From: an uncultured Chloroflexota bacterium
Lineage (GTDB): Bacteria; Chloroflexota; Anaerolineae; UBA4142; SHND01
Reading direction: 5' to 3'
DNA: 64,000 bases
NCBI GenBank assembly: GCA_937870825.1
Contig: CALMZO010000226.1
Location: 1 to 64,000 of the forward strand
Part shown: one piece after another, positions 14,835 to 23,080 of the stretch
Numbering within the stretch: the first letter of the stretch is position 1
Layout: each line of letters begins with the position of its first letter
Made by a program: the position numbers and the translations under genes
The notes under the pieces: generated by a model
The model's database searches: none
What the model was told of the DNA's origin: nothing
Seen by the model: the letters and a program-made list of their open reading frames with translations, nothing else

Positions 14835-15608
14835 ATGAAAATTGCAGTGTCGGGTAAAGGCGGTTCAGGCAAAACAACGCTCACAGGAATGCTTGCGCGC
14901 ATTATGGCGCGAAGCGGACATCGCGTATTGGCGATTGATGCCGACCCGAATCCCAATATGGCAATGGCGATGGGCGTCCCGCGCGAGCGCGCCGAAACCT
15001 TGAGTGTGATTCCCCGCGACATGGCGCATTGGGAAGAAGATGACAACGGACAGCCGTTTGTGAAATTGCAAAAACCACTCGCGCAAATTGCCGCCGAGTA
15101 CGGCGTCACTGCGCCCGATGGAATTCGCCTGCTCGTCACCGGACAAATCACCGAAGCCGGGGCGGGGTGCATGTGTCAGCCGCACACGATTGCGCGCGGG
15201 TTGATGGCGAACGTTGGCGATTGGGCAGACTTTATCTTGACGGACATGGAAGCGGGGTTGGAGCATTTGAGCCGCGGCACAACCGAACACGCCGATGTGA
15301 TGCTTGTCGTCGTCGAACCGTACTATCGTTCGCTCGACACCGGCGCACGCGCGGCGGGTTTAGCACGGGCGTTAGGGATTCCAAATATCTTTTTTGTCGC
15401 CAACAAGCTGCGCACCGAGACCGAACGCCAAGCCGTTAAAGAACTCGCCGATAAAAAAGGGATTGAACTGATTGCCCTCATCCCGCATGACGAAGGTTTT
15501 CCCGAAGCCGACCGTCTCGGACTTGCGCCGCTCGATTTTGCCCCCGATTCTCCCGCCGTTCAAGAAATCGCGCGGCTCGCGCAAAAGTTGGAAGCGCGCG
15601 CAGCGTAA
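14835..15608 (+). CDS. CooC-type nickel-insertion ATPase (Cys-X-Cys form)
   Basis: This 257-residue P-loop ATPase of the MinD/ParA/CooC group has a deviant Walker A 'SGKGGSGKTTLTG' (6-18) with the signature Lys. It also has 'LAIDADPNPNMAMAMG', 'TDMEAGLEHLSRG' and the nucleotide-base motif 'VANKLR'. Cys112-Met-Cys114 (GAGCMCQPH) is the dimer-interface Ni/Zn site known from CooC1 of carbon monoxide dehydrogenase systems. It presumably loads nickel into a CODH or related enzyme; no CODH gene lies in the window. GAGGAG precedes the start at a suitable distance. A paralogue follows at 15725. Confidence 0.9.
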   Translation: MKIAVSGKGGSGKTTLTGMLARIMARSGHRVLAIDADPNPNMAMAMGVPRERAETLSVIPRDMAHWEEDDNGQPFVKLQKPLAQIAAEYGVTAPDGIRLLVTGQITEAGAGCMCQPHTIARGLMANVGDWADFILTDMEAGLEHLSRGTTEHADVMLVVVEPYYRSLDTGARAAGLARALGIPNIFFVANKLRTETERQAVKELADKKGIELIALIPHDEGFPEADRLGLAPLDFAPDSPAVQEIARLAQKLEARAA

Positions 15609-15673
15609 CAAGAAAGGGGCAAGTTGAATCACAACAGATTCATTTGTTCCTTTTTGTTCGTTCTTGTTATTAG
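15606..15673. repeat. imperfect inverted repeat between the two CooC-type genes
   Basis: The arms TAACAAGAA (15606-15614) and TTCTTGTTA (15661-15669) flank further partly complementary sequence (GTTGAATC / GATTCATT). The element ends in CTTGTTATTAG, the same end as the repeat at 4598-4660. It is followed by a direct repeat of GCAATCGCAT. Confidence 0.5.
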
Positions 15674-15724
15674 TAATCTAATTTCCGCAATCGCATTTCT
15701 GCAATCGCATACAAGGAGCCCGCG

Positions 15725-16609
15725 ATGAAGATAGGTGTATCCGGCAAAGGCGGCGTCGGTAAAACAACCACCTCTGCAACACTCGCACGCATTTTCGCCG
15801 CGCGCGGGTATGATGTTTTGGCGATTGATGGGGACCCCAACCCCAACATGGCGTTATCGCTCGGCTTTTCGCCCGATGTCGCAAACGCGATGCAGCCAAT
15901 GCCGCGCCGCGCCTTTGCCAAGGACGCCGAAAAAACATTTTCGGCAGACGAAATTCTCGGAACGTATAGCGTACAAGGTCCACAAAATATCGCGCTTGTG
16001 CTGGGCGCGAAAATCGAACACGCGGCGAGTGGCTGAACCTGAGGAAATCATGCCACCGTGCGTGGCTTGATTGCCGAGCTGGTCAGCTCGCGCCACCAGA
16101 TTACAGTGACAGATATGGAAGCCGGTCTCGAACACCTTTCGCGTTCGGGCGGCACGCTGCGGCATGTGGACCAATTGTTCATCATTACCGAAATGGACCG
16201 CAAGGCGTCCGAAACCGCGCGCCGTACATTCCACCTCGCGCAAGAGCTCGGCGTTGCGCGTGTCGCACTCATCGGAAATAAATTGCGCGACGCGAACGAC
16301 CACAACGATTTGGAAAAATTTGCCGCCGGGCTCGGCATCGAAATTGCCGCCGCGATTGCTTTCGACGAAGATGCCCATCAAGCCGACCGGCGCGGCATTG
16401 CGCTGTACGATTACGCGCCCCATTCGACGACTGTGCGTGCGCTCGAGCAGGTGGTCTCCAAACTCGAACACGAGTTTGAGCTCGTGCCGGCTCATCAACC
16501 GATAACTTCCGTTGCCGCGCCTGCGTTGTCTCTAGCGGCGGACGGGTCAAGCATTCTCGAAGGTTTGACGCCCAAAGAAATCAAAAAACGCTTCCCGGAG
16601 TGCGACTGA
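15725..16609 (+). CDS. CooC-type ATPase with two in-frame UGA codons at the Cys-X-Cys site: candidate double selenoprotein
   Basis: Read through, this is a 294-residue paralogue of the 14835 product: P-loop 'SGKGGVGKTTTSA', 'LAIDGDPNPNMALSLG', 'TDMEAGLEHLSRSGG', 'IGNKLRD'. Codons 104 (16034-16036) and 106 (16040-16042) are TGA in the same frame. Alignment gives SG-U-T-U-GNHATVRGL against AG-C-M-C-QPHTIARGL, so both stops fall exactly on the metal-binding cysteines. The 188 codons after them are open and conserved. A perfect-arm hairpin follows (16046-16072). Other genes here use TGA as a normal stop (for example hypE and 5172-6107), so a changed code is unlikely. The alternative is a pseudogene with two coincident mutations. 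A C-terminal region unlike the paralogue ends PECD. Confidence 0.75.
16046..16072 (+). promoter_or_regulatory. candidate bacterial SECIS hairpin
   Basis: AATCA-T-GCCAC pairs with GTGGC-T-TGATT around a five-base loop CGTGC. The lower stem is 5 bp, then a U-U mismatch, then a 5-bp upper stem; the loop has G in its second position and contains GU. The loop begins 15 bases after the second TGA and 21 after the first, in or near the spacing usual for bacterial SECIS elements. The hairpin is inside the reading frame, as expected for bacteria. Confidence 0.65.
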
Positions 16610-16626
16610 ACCTCGTTCGCCCCGCG

Positions 16627-16650
16627 TTCGGGTTCGAGAAACCGAACGCT
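16627..16650. other. hairpin in the gap before the solute-binding protein gene
   Basis: CGTTCGG and CCGAACG are separated by ten bases, just after the second CooC-type gene, and no T-run follows. The gap 16610-16787 is GC-rich and otherwise shows nothing I recognise. Confidence 0.35.
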
Positions 16651-16787
16651 GCCTTTGCCGGGAAAATGACGCGTATCGTGCGCGTCCGGTCCGGGTCTGA
16701 GAGGATGTGCCCCATTCCGCGTCGGGGCAAATATGTGATGCGCTGATTCAACGACTACGCCAGCTTCATTCCAATGGAGGAGAGAAG

Positions 16788-18389
16788 ATGAAACGCATAT
16801 TTGTTCCGTTTGCGTTGTTGGCATTCGTACTTGTCATTGCTGCCTGTGCTCCTGCGGCACAACCCACTGTTGTTCTCCCGACCGCCGCACCAACGTCCGC
16901 GCCACCAACTGCAATCCCTGCCACTGCCACCATTGCCGCTACTGCACCGCCGCCTGTTTTGCCGACCACCGCGCCAACTCCGGGCGCCCAACCCACTTCC
17001 GCTCCTTCCGGTCAAATCAAACGCGGCGGCACGATTGTTGTCGGCGTGACCACTGACCCCGGCAATTTCAATACCGGAATTACCACTGCCGGCGGAACGC
17101 ATGCGGTTGCAGACAATCTTTACAACGGGCTCTTGCAATTTGACGAACAACTGAATCCGCAGCCGTCACTCGCGCAAAGTTGGGACATTTCTCCCGACGG
17201 GAAAACGTACACGTTTCATCTGGAAAAAGGCGTGACGTGGCACGACGGCAAGCCCTTTACCTCCGCCGATGTCAAATTCACATTCGAAAACATACTGCTA
17301 AAATTCCATTCGCGCACGAAAGCGGGTTTGGAAAATGTTCTCGAAGCGATTGAAACGCCCGATGACAGTACGGTCGTTTTCAAATTCAAAAATCCGTACG
17401 CCCCGCTCTTGCGCCGCCTGGATGTGGTCGAAGCATCCATTCTCCCCAAACATCTGTACGAAAATGAAGCCGACATCACCAAAGCCGCCGCGAATCTCAA
17501 TCCTGTCGGTACGGGTCCGTTCAAATTCAAAGAGTACGTCAAAGGCGACCACGTCGCGTTCGTCCGCAATGAAAATTACTGGAAAAAAGATTTGCCGTAT
17601 GTGGACCGGGTGATTTTCAAAATCATTCCCGACGCGGCGGCGCTCGATGCCGCGTTGGAAGCAGGCGAAGTAGATTACGCGGGCGGCGTGAACAGTGCAG
17701 ACATTGCGCGGCTAAAGGCGAATCCCGATGTGGTGCTGCGGCAAGCGCCCGGCGGTCCCGGCGGCTCGTTCTGTATTGATATGTTGATTTTCAACATGCG
17801 GAAATCGCCGTTCGACAAAAAACAAGTGCGCGAAGCCTTCGCGTACGGGATCAATCGCCAGCAAATTTTGGAACAGGTGATTTTCAATCAAGGACACGTG
17901 GCGACAGGTCCCATTTCCAGCACGATGGCGTGGGCATACAACCCCAACGTGCTGCCGCGCGCGTATGACACGAAAAAGGCAGCCGAACTGCTTGATGCGG
18001 CGGGTTACAAAGCGGGTGCTGATGGTAAGCGGCTCCGCGTCGCATTCGTTCACGCGACCGGTTTTGCCAAGCGCGGCGAAGTGATTCGTGAGAACATGGG
18101 CCAGGTTGGTGTTGAGGTGGAGCTCATTCCGCTTGAAGTGAATGCGGCGAATGAACGCGTGTTTATCAAGAACGATTTCGACCTCGGTATCGGCTCGTAC
18201 TGCAACGGACCCGACCCCGAAATCGGTGTAACACGCGCGTATGTTTCTTCGAACATCAAACCGATTCCGTTTTCGAACGGCGCGGCGTACAGCAATCCAA
18301 AAATTGACGAACTCTTTTTGAAAGCGGCAAGCACAGTGGAGACCTTTCTAAACGATTTCATTGTGCGCGACTCCCAAGAGCTTGTTTAA
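16788..18389 (+). CDS. family 5 solute-binding lipoprotein (peptide/nickel type), C-terminus truncated
   Basis: This 533-residue ABC-transporter binding protein is exported and lipid-anchored: signal helix 4-17, lipobox IAAC, then a Pro/Thr/Ala-rich linker to about residue 80. The SBP_bac_5 body follows ('LAQSWDISPDGKTYTFHLEKGVTWHDG', 'NPVGTGPFKFKEYVKGDHVAF', 'VREAFAYGINRQQI'). It stops soon after 'PKIDELFLKAAST' with an unrelated-looking end, about 50-60 residues short of the usual C-terminal lobe. The expected first permease gene is absent. GGAGGAGAG precedes the ATG at 16788. Ligand unknown; nickel is attractive next to CooC and Hyp genes but unproven. Confidence 0.85.
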   Translation: MKRIFVPFALLAFVLVIAACAPAAQPTVVLPTAAPTSAPPTAIPATATIAATAPPPVLPTTAPTPGAQPTSAPSGQIKRGGTIVVGVTTDPGNFNTGITTAGGTHAVADNLYNGLLQFDEQLNPQPSLAQSWDISPDGKTYTFHLEKGVTWHDGKPFTSADVKFTFENILLKFHSRTKAGLENVLEAIETPDDSTVVFKFKNPYAPLLRRLDVVEASILPKHLYENEADITKAAANLNPVGTGPFKFKEYVKGDHVAFVRNENYWKKDLPYVDRVIFKIIPDAAALDAALEAGEVDYAGGVNSADIARLKANPDVVLRQAPGGPGGSFCIDMLIFNMRKSPFDKKQVREAFAYGINRQQILEQVIFNQGHVATGPISSTMAWAYNPNVLPRAYDTKKAAELLDAAGYKAGADGKRLRVAFVHATGFAKRGEVIRENMGQVGVEVELIPLEVNAANERVFIKNDFDLGIGSYCNGPDPEIGVTRAYVSSNIKPIPFSNGAAYSNPKIDELFLKAASTVETFLNDFIVRDSQELV

Positions 18390-18573
18390 TGCTGCACTAG
18401 TTGCTGTGTGGTGTTGGATTCGACGCTTTAGCGCGAGCGACTCGCAATTGCCATCAACCGCCTGAATCTAAATTCCATCTCTCACAAACCAAAGTGGGAT
18501 TCGCTCCAAGACATGCCGGCGGAAAACAAATCTGCAAAACACATCTCGCCGTCATTTCGTATCTCGGCATCTC
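18390..18573 (+). other. deletion scar between binding protein and permease
   Basis: This 184-base noncoding stretch stands where the roughly 900-base DppB-type permease gene would be expected. I find no remaining coding similarity. The binding protein upstream loses its normal C-terminus at the same junction, so a deletion of about 1 kb or an assembly join is likely. Confidence 0.4.
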
Positions 18574-19485
18574 ATGTCTGAAACGGTCCTTTCTGTAAAA
18601 ATTTTTTCCACGCCGCCCGTGAACGAGCGCGCCGTTTTGCGCGTCCCGCGTTGGTGGCGCCGTTTTGCGCGTCAGCCCACGGGCATTCTCGGCTTGACGC
18701 TCACGCTCATCGTCGTTGCCGTTGCCCTGTGCGCGGCATGGCTTGCGCCCGGCGACCCTTTCAGAAATGTTGGGAACGCCCTGCAAGCGCCAACCGCAAA
18801 GCATTGGTTTGGAACGGATGATTTGGGACGGGATGTGTTCGCGCAGCTTGTTCATGGCGCGCGCATCTCGCTGTTCGTCGGACTCGCCGTCGCGCTGCTT
18901 TCGACGGGCATCGGCATTCTCATCGGCAGCTTATCGGGTTTTTTTGGGGGATGGGTGGATGATGGATTGATGCGGTTCACCGAGATGGTGCAGGTGCTGC
19001 CGCGTTTTTTTCTCGCGATCCTTGTCGCGGCGTTCTTTGGCGGTAACACGTTCAACATCGTCGTGTTGCTGGGCGTCACCTTTTGGACTTCGACTGCGCG
19101 CATTCTGCGCGCGCAGATATTTTCATTGCGTGAACGTGAATTTGTGATTGCGGCGCGCGCCATCGGCGTGCCAGACTTGAACATTCTGGCGCGTCATGTT
19201 TTGCCCAATGCGCTGCCGCCCATTTTGGTTAACGCAACCTTGCAAATCGGCGCCGCGATTCTCGTCGAAGCGGGATTGAGTTTTCTCGGCTTGGGGGACC
19301 GCAGCAATGTGAGCTGGGGATACATGCTGAATAATGCGCAGGGGTTTTTGCGCGCGGCATGGTGGATGTCAGTCTTTCCCGGCCTCGCAATCTTGGTTAC
19401 ACTGGTCGCGGTCAATTTGCTCGGAGATGGTTTGAACGACGCGTTGAATCCCCGGCTGGCAGCGCATGGAGGGCAGAACGATTGA
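18574..19485 (+). CDS. DppC/OppC-type ABC permease
   Basis: This 303-residue membrane permease has the N-terminal OppC helix (about 38-60), six transmembrane segments in all, and the cytoplasmic coupling motif 'EFVIAARAIGVPDLNILARHVLPNALPPI'. The C-terminus 'EAGLSFLGLGD...SWGYML' is typical of DppC/NikC. It normally pairs with DppB and two ATPases. None of these is in the window: the next gene runs on the other strand 10 bases away. The transporter is therefore incomplete and may depend on subunits encoded elsewhere, or be a remnant. Confidence 0.88.
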   Translation: MSETVLSVKIFSTPPVNERAVLRVPRWWRRFARQPTGILGLTLTLIVVAVALCAAWLAPGDPFRNVGNALQAPTAKHWFGTDDLGRDVFAQLVHGARISLFVGLAVALLSTGIGILIGSLSGFFGGWVDDGLMRFTEMVQVLPRFFLAILVAAFFGGNTFNIVVLLGVTFWTSTARILRAQIFSLREREFVIAARAIGVPDLNILARHVLPNALPPILVNATLQIGAAILVEAGLSFLGLGDRSNVSWGYMLNNAQGFLRAAWWMSVFPGLAILVTLVAVNLLGDGLNDALNPRLAAHGGQND

Positions 19486-19495
19486 TGCAACATGC

Positions 19496-20668
19496 TCACG
19501 ACACCGCGACTTGGGGCAACAATTCGCCCAATGCGGTAACCAACGCGTCCACATCGTCGCGTGTGTTATAGCCCTGAATTGAAACGCGAACCCACTGCCG
19601 ATTCTTGCCCGCGAGATGGACAACAATCGGCACTTCGATGTTGTATTCCTGATACAGTCGCTGCTTTAACAATTCAGGATTGCAGTCCGGCAGTGGCAGC
19701 GAGACCATCTGCGAATACCACTCTGACGAGTCCGGACTTGGCGGCTCCAACCCGGTCAGTTCCGTAATTGCAGCCCTCGCATGGCGCGCGAATTCATGGC
19801 ACTGTGCCCGAACCTGCTCCCAATTGTTTTCGCGCATGAATTCAATGGCGGCGGGAACCGAAAGAAATGCGGCAATGTCGCGCGTGCCTTGCCACTCTTG
19901 TTCCTGGACGAATTTCGAATGGCCCGGTTTCTTTGGTCGCCAGCCCCAACTCACCACCAATGGCTCGACGGCGGATTGCATCTCGCGCCGTACATAAAGA
20001 AACGCGCTGCCTTTGGCGCCCATCATCCACTTGTGCGCATTACTACTGTAGAAATCCGCGCCGAGCGCAGAAAGGTCGAGCGGAATTTGTCCAACCGCAT
20101 GAGCGCCATCAATGATAGTGATGATGCCTGCCTCACGCGCGCGCCGACAAATTTCTTGTACGGGAAAAATAAGCGCGGTGGGTGAAGTGATGTGACTGAG
20201 AAAAATGACGCGTGTGCGCGGAGTGACTCCCGCCCAAAAAGTTTCTACAAATTCATTTTTGGTTGACAGAGGAACGGAAATCGGTTGTCGCTTGTAGACT
20301 GCGCCCGTCCTCTCGGCGATAAAGGTCCATGTGCGGTCGAGCGCGCCATATTCGTGGTCCGTAGAAAGAATTTCATCTCCGGGCGCAAAGGTAAGTGAGC
20401 GCGCGACAATGTTCAGTCCGACAGTTGCATTTGTGACATAGACAATGTCGTCCGCATTGCACTTGATGAACCCGGCGAGAGCGGTCCGCGCCGTGTGCAT
20501 CAAATCGTCGAAACGACGTCCGAGAAATTCGACGGGCTGCGTTTCGAGTTCGCGCTGCCAGCGTTGGTATGCTTCAAACACAGGACGCGGACACGCGCCG
20601 AATGAGCCGTGATTGAGAAAAATGATGTCAGGGCGCAAGAGGAAAAGTTCGCCAAGTGTTGAATTCAT
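19496..20668 (-). CDS. class V aminotransferase, isopenicillin-N-epimerase/CefD-like
   Basis: This 390-residue PLP enzyme has 'FLNHGSFGACPRPVFEAYQRW' at the N-terminus, 'IIDGAHAVGQIPLDL' (PLP-contact Asp) and 'SSNAHKWMMGAKGSAFLY' with the Schiff-base Lys. The start at 20668 is chosen because the upstream 48 in-frame codons resemble noncoding sequence. Members epimerise or desulfurate amino-acid substrates; the actual substrate is not predictable. It ends 10 bases from the convergent permease gene, with no clear terminator between. Confidence 0.88.
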   Translation of the reverse strand: MNSTLGELFLLRPDIIFLNHGSFGACPRPVFEAYQRWQRELETQPVEFLGRRFDDLMHTARTALAGFIKCNADDIVYVTNATVGLNIVARSLTFAPGDEILSTDHEYGALDRTWTFIAERTGAVYKRQPISVPLSTKNEFVETFWAGVTPRTRVIFLSHITSPTALIFPVQEICRRAREAGIITIIDGAHAVGQIPLDLSALGADFYSSNAHKWMMGAKGSAFLYVRREMQSAVEPLVVSWGWRPKKPGHSKFVQEQEWQGTRDIAAFLSVPAAIEFMRENNWEQVRAQCHEFARHARAAITELTGLEPPSPDSSEWYSQMVSLPLPDCNPELLKQRLYQEYNIEVPIVVHLAGKNRQWVRVSIQGYNTRDDVDALVTALGELLPQVAVS

Positions 20669-20724
20669 CGCGGCGAACTGTAGCATGGCGCGGGATGAGC
20701 GGAGGGTGCTGACAAACGGCAATG

Positions 20725-21231
20725 TTATTGCAAATTGGAGTGCGGATGCGTCTCGTCTTTGAAATCGTCTTGGTCCGATTGGACGAGCGCTTTGAGGATA
20801 TGATGGAACCAAATCTCGGCGCGCAAAAGTTCGCCTTCGGACAGCGCGGTGTGATTCGGCTCTACAAAAAAAACGGTGGGTGGCATGACCATCACCATTT
20901 CACGTTCCTGCAAAAGACGCGCAAGGGCAAAGCCATGCGCCCAAGTCAAGGGTGACTGGGCGCGATTTTGCACTTGGTACAACGTGACCAGTTTTGGTTC
21001 CGCGCCGGAGGGGATTAGTCCGCGCAATTTCTTTTTGAACTTGAGGGGGTAAATCAGCGCGCGGTGCGAAAAGCCGAAAATAATCCAATCTGCCCATTCC
21101 CATTCGGCAGAACGCGCGTCGCGCAGAGGGATAACTTGGACCGTCTGTGCCAAATGGAGCAGGGGTGCGAGCGTTAACGCAAGACTTGATACAGCTTGGT
21201 TGTTTTCGTCAACCAAAATGAGGATTCGCAT
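20725..21231 (-). CDS. flavodoxin-fold-like hypothetical protein
   Basis: This 168-residue soluble protein starts 'RILILVDENNQAVSSLALTLAPLL', with alternating beta/alpha character and 'DWIIFGFSHRALIYPLKFKKKL', resembling a flavodoxin-like fold. No cofactor signature or catalytic motif is visible. It is cytoplasmic with no signal. It stands alone between the aminotransferase and a coiled-coil protein on the same strand. I do not recognise the family. Confidence 0.6.
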   Translation of the reverse strand: MRILILVDENNQAVSSLALTLAPLLHLAQTVQVIPLRDARSAEWEWADWIIFGFSHRALIYPLKFKKKLRGLIPSGAEPKLVTLYQVQNRAQSPLTWAHGFALARLLQEREMVMVMPPTVFFVEPNHTALSEGELLRAEIWFHHILKALVQSDQDDFKDETHPHSNLQ

Positions 21232-21283
21232 GGGCGATAGGTGGGGCTCGCGGCGCGGGTTGCCCGAGCTTTATCAGTATCGC

Positions 21284-21310
21284 AAAAAAACCTTAATGTT
21301 GATATTAAGG
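21284..21310 (-). terminator. rho-independent terminator
   Basis: On the minus strand, CCTTAAT-atcaac-ATTAAGG is followed by seven T residues, 16 bases beyond the stop of the coiled-coil gene at 21327. Confidence 0.75.
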
Positions 21311-21326
21311 TAGAGTCCAAATCCGG

Positions 21327-22241
21327 TCAACTCAATCCATTTTTCTGTTTGTATGCGTCAATCTGCTTTATCACGATTTCACGCTGTGCTAGCGCGCTGT
21401 TGACGGGTTGCGCGACCTGGCTCTCCCAACTGTCCAGGACCGCTTCAACTTGTGTCAGAAAACGGCGCGCGGGTTCGAGAACGTTTTGTGTAATTGGTTT
21501 TGCGAGCGTCGCTTCCAAATTGCGCGCGCTGTCCTGGCTGAACCAACCTTCGCGCAATGTGCGAAACAGTCCGTCGTCGAGCGCGTCTAACGCACTCGGC
21601 ACGGCGACCATCAAGCCGATGATGCCGTTAATCCCCTGGCGAAAACCCTCTCCGCCGCCAAACGGAATTTTGCCGAGCAGGTTGTCGAAAAATCTGCGCG
21701 CCTGGTCAATGAAAGGGAGAATGGGCGACGTGGCTTGAGCGACCAACTCTTGCGCGTTTTTCAGCAGCGCGGCGACGTTTGCCCACGCATTCTCCGCGCT
21801 CGTCAATACGGCGCGAATGGACGCGAACGCGTTTTCAAAATTGTCCAACGCGTTTTCGGCGCTGACAATGCCCTCGCGCAAAAGAGTCACTCCCGCTTGC
21901 AGCGCGTCGAGCGAGGTTTTGTACGCGCCCAACGCCGCACCGACGACGGAATCAATTCCGATTTTGTCGAGCGTATCGTACAATCCGGTGAGCCCTTTGT
22001 AAATTTCGATTTGCAACTGCGCGGCGGCGAGTTGTTTTTGCGCCTCGTCATGTTTCGCGCGCAGCGCATCGAGTTGAAATTGCAGGTCCTGGAGCTGCTG
22101 CTCGGCTTCGCGTTTTGACCATGCGCTGGCTTCGATGCCTGTCACGGCAACCGCCCCGCCCGCCGCCAACACGCCCGCGCCCAATGCGGCAACCGCCTGC
22201 CGCCGTGTCAAGGTGATTTCATCTTGAGATTTTTCTGCCAT
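21327..22241 (-). CDS. secreted coiled-coil protein with Tat-like signal
   Basis: This 304-residue protein has the N-terminus 'TLTRRQAVAALGAGVLAAGGAVAV', which carries a twin-arginine pair followed by a hydrophobic stretch, suggesting Tat export or an anchored tail. Residues about 50-95 form a strong coiled coil (Lys/Glu/Gln heptads), and the rest is largely helical and Ala-rich. No enzymatic motif is seen. The start at 22241 (MAEKSQDE) is preferred to an upstream in-frame ATG whose product is Arg-rich. It is terminated by the hairpin at 21284-21310. Function unknown. Confidence 0.65.
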   Translation of the reverse strand: MAEKSQDEITLTRRQAVAALGAGVLAAGGAVAVTGIEASAWSKREAEQQLQDLQFQLDALRAKHDEAQKQLAAAQLQIEIYKGLTGLYDTLDKIGIDSVVGAALGAYKTSLDALQAGVTLLREGIVSAENALDNFENAFASIRAVLTSAENAWANVAALLKNAQELVAQATSPILPFIDQARRFFDNLLGKIPFGGGEGFRQGINGIIGLMVAVPSALDALDDGLFRTLREGWFSQDSARNLEATLAKPITQNVLEPARRFLTQVEAVLDSWESQVAQPVNSALAQREIVIKQIDAYKQKNGLS

Positions 22242-22435
22242 ATGTCTCGCCCTCCGCCTACTCTTACGCACAAACGTCGCCGCGCGTTTCGTGCGTGTGC
22301 CGCACGCGCGCAAGGTCGGCAACGCGTTTTCACTATGGCGTCATGAGTGCATGTTCGTTTACATCCGGGTCACGCTCTCGCAATGGTTGGATTGCGAATT
22401 TCATTGTTGCGATGCGTTGATGTTAAAATTCCGCC

Positions 22436-23050
22436 GTGCTGTTTCCCGAAAGTGAATTGATGGCGCAAGCGCGCCGCGCTTTGCGCGAAGGTCGTTTAGA
22501 AGACGCGCAAGGTATTCTCGTCAACGTCGTCGTTCAAGAACCTTCGAATGATGAGGCATGGCTTTTGCTCGCGGATACCGTCCAAGACCCGCAGCGCAAG
22601 ATGGAATGTCTCGAACATGCGCGGCGCATTGATGCACGCAATCCTGCCACACAACGCGCCATTCAGCAATTGCAAAACGAAATTGCCCAAGCCGCGTTTG
22701 GCGCGCCCCCGGCCGAGTCAAAGGACCAAGCGCCGCCGGTCCGAATCGCGGACCGCGCAGAATTGGCAGGACCGCTGCTGGAATATGCCGCAACGATCGC
22801 GCAAGCGGTCATGATGTCGGTCGAGCCAAGCGCGACGCGTACGCTCGGGCTCGAACTGGTTCACCAAATCGAACAAGCCTTGCGCCACGATGAAATGCGC
22901 GCGCGGCGTTGGGCGCGTTCGGCAGGACGCGATGCGTTGGTGAAATACGAAAGAGCATTGACCACGCTGATAACCAACCTGCACCATAACGATGCGCAAC
23001 TTGGGCTGCTGCGCGATCAGCGGCAACGCGCGTTAGAGTTGATGAAGTGA
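22436..23050 (+). CDS. TPR-like helical protein
   Basis: This 204-residue protein has 'AQARRALREGRLEDAQGILVNVVVQEPSNDEAWLLLADT' (about 10-48), a tetratricopeptide-type repeat followed by a second weaker one, then a long helical domain (about 95-204). The start is GTG at 22436; an in-frame ATG at 22460 gives a protein eight residues shorter and is equally possible. No signal or membrane segment. Proteins with one or two N-terminal TPRs of this kind are common in Chloroflexota and mostly uncharacterised. Confidence 0.65.
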   Translation: MLFPESELMAQARRALREGRLEDAQGILVNVVVQEPSNDEAWLLLADTVQDPQRKMECLEHARRIDARNPATQRAIQQLQNEIAQAAFGAPPAESKDQAPPVRIADRAELAGPLLEYAATIAQAVMMSVEPSATRTLGLELVHQIEQALRHDEMRARRWARSAGRDALVKYERALTTLITNLHHNDAQLGLLRDQRQRALELMK

Positions 23051-23078
23051 AAAGTTTGCGCCATTAGGCGCGAACTTT
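23050..23078. terminator. bidirectional terminator hairpin
   Basis: AAAGTTTGCGCC and GGCGCGAACTTTT surround the loop ATTA between two convergent genes. A and T runs on both sides allow use from either strand. Confidence 0.75.
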
Positions 23079-23080
23079 TG

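Noticed and set aside
16034-16042. TGA read as tryptophan (altered genetic code) in the second CooC-type gene
   Set aside because: TGA ends many normal genes here (hypE, the NifU-Rieske gene, SIS2 and others), and Trp would not suit a metal site.
16058-16609. The downstream half of the second CooC-type gene as a separate protein starting at GTG 16058
   Set aside because: The codon falls in the middle of a conserved helix aligned with the neighbour protein, there is no ribosome-binding site, and it would lack the P-loop.
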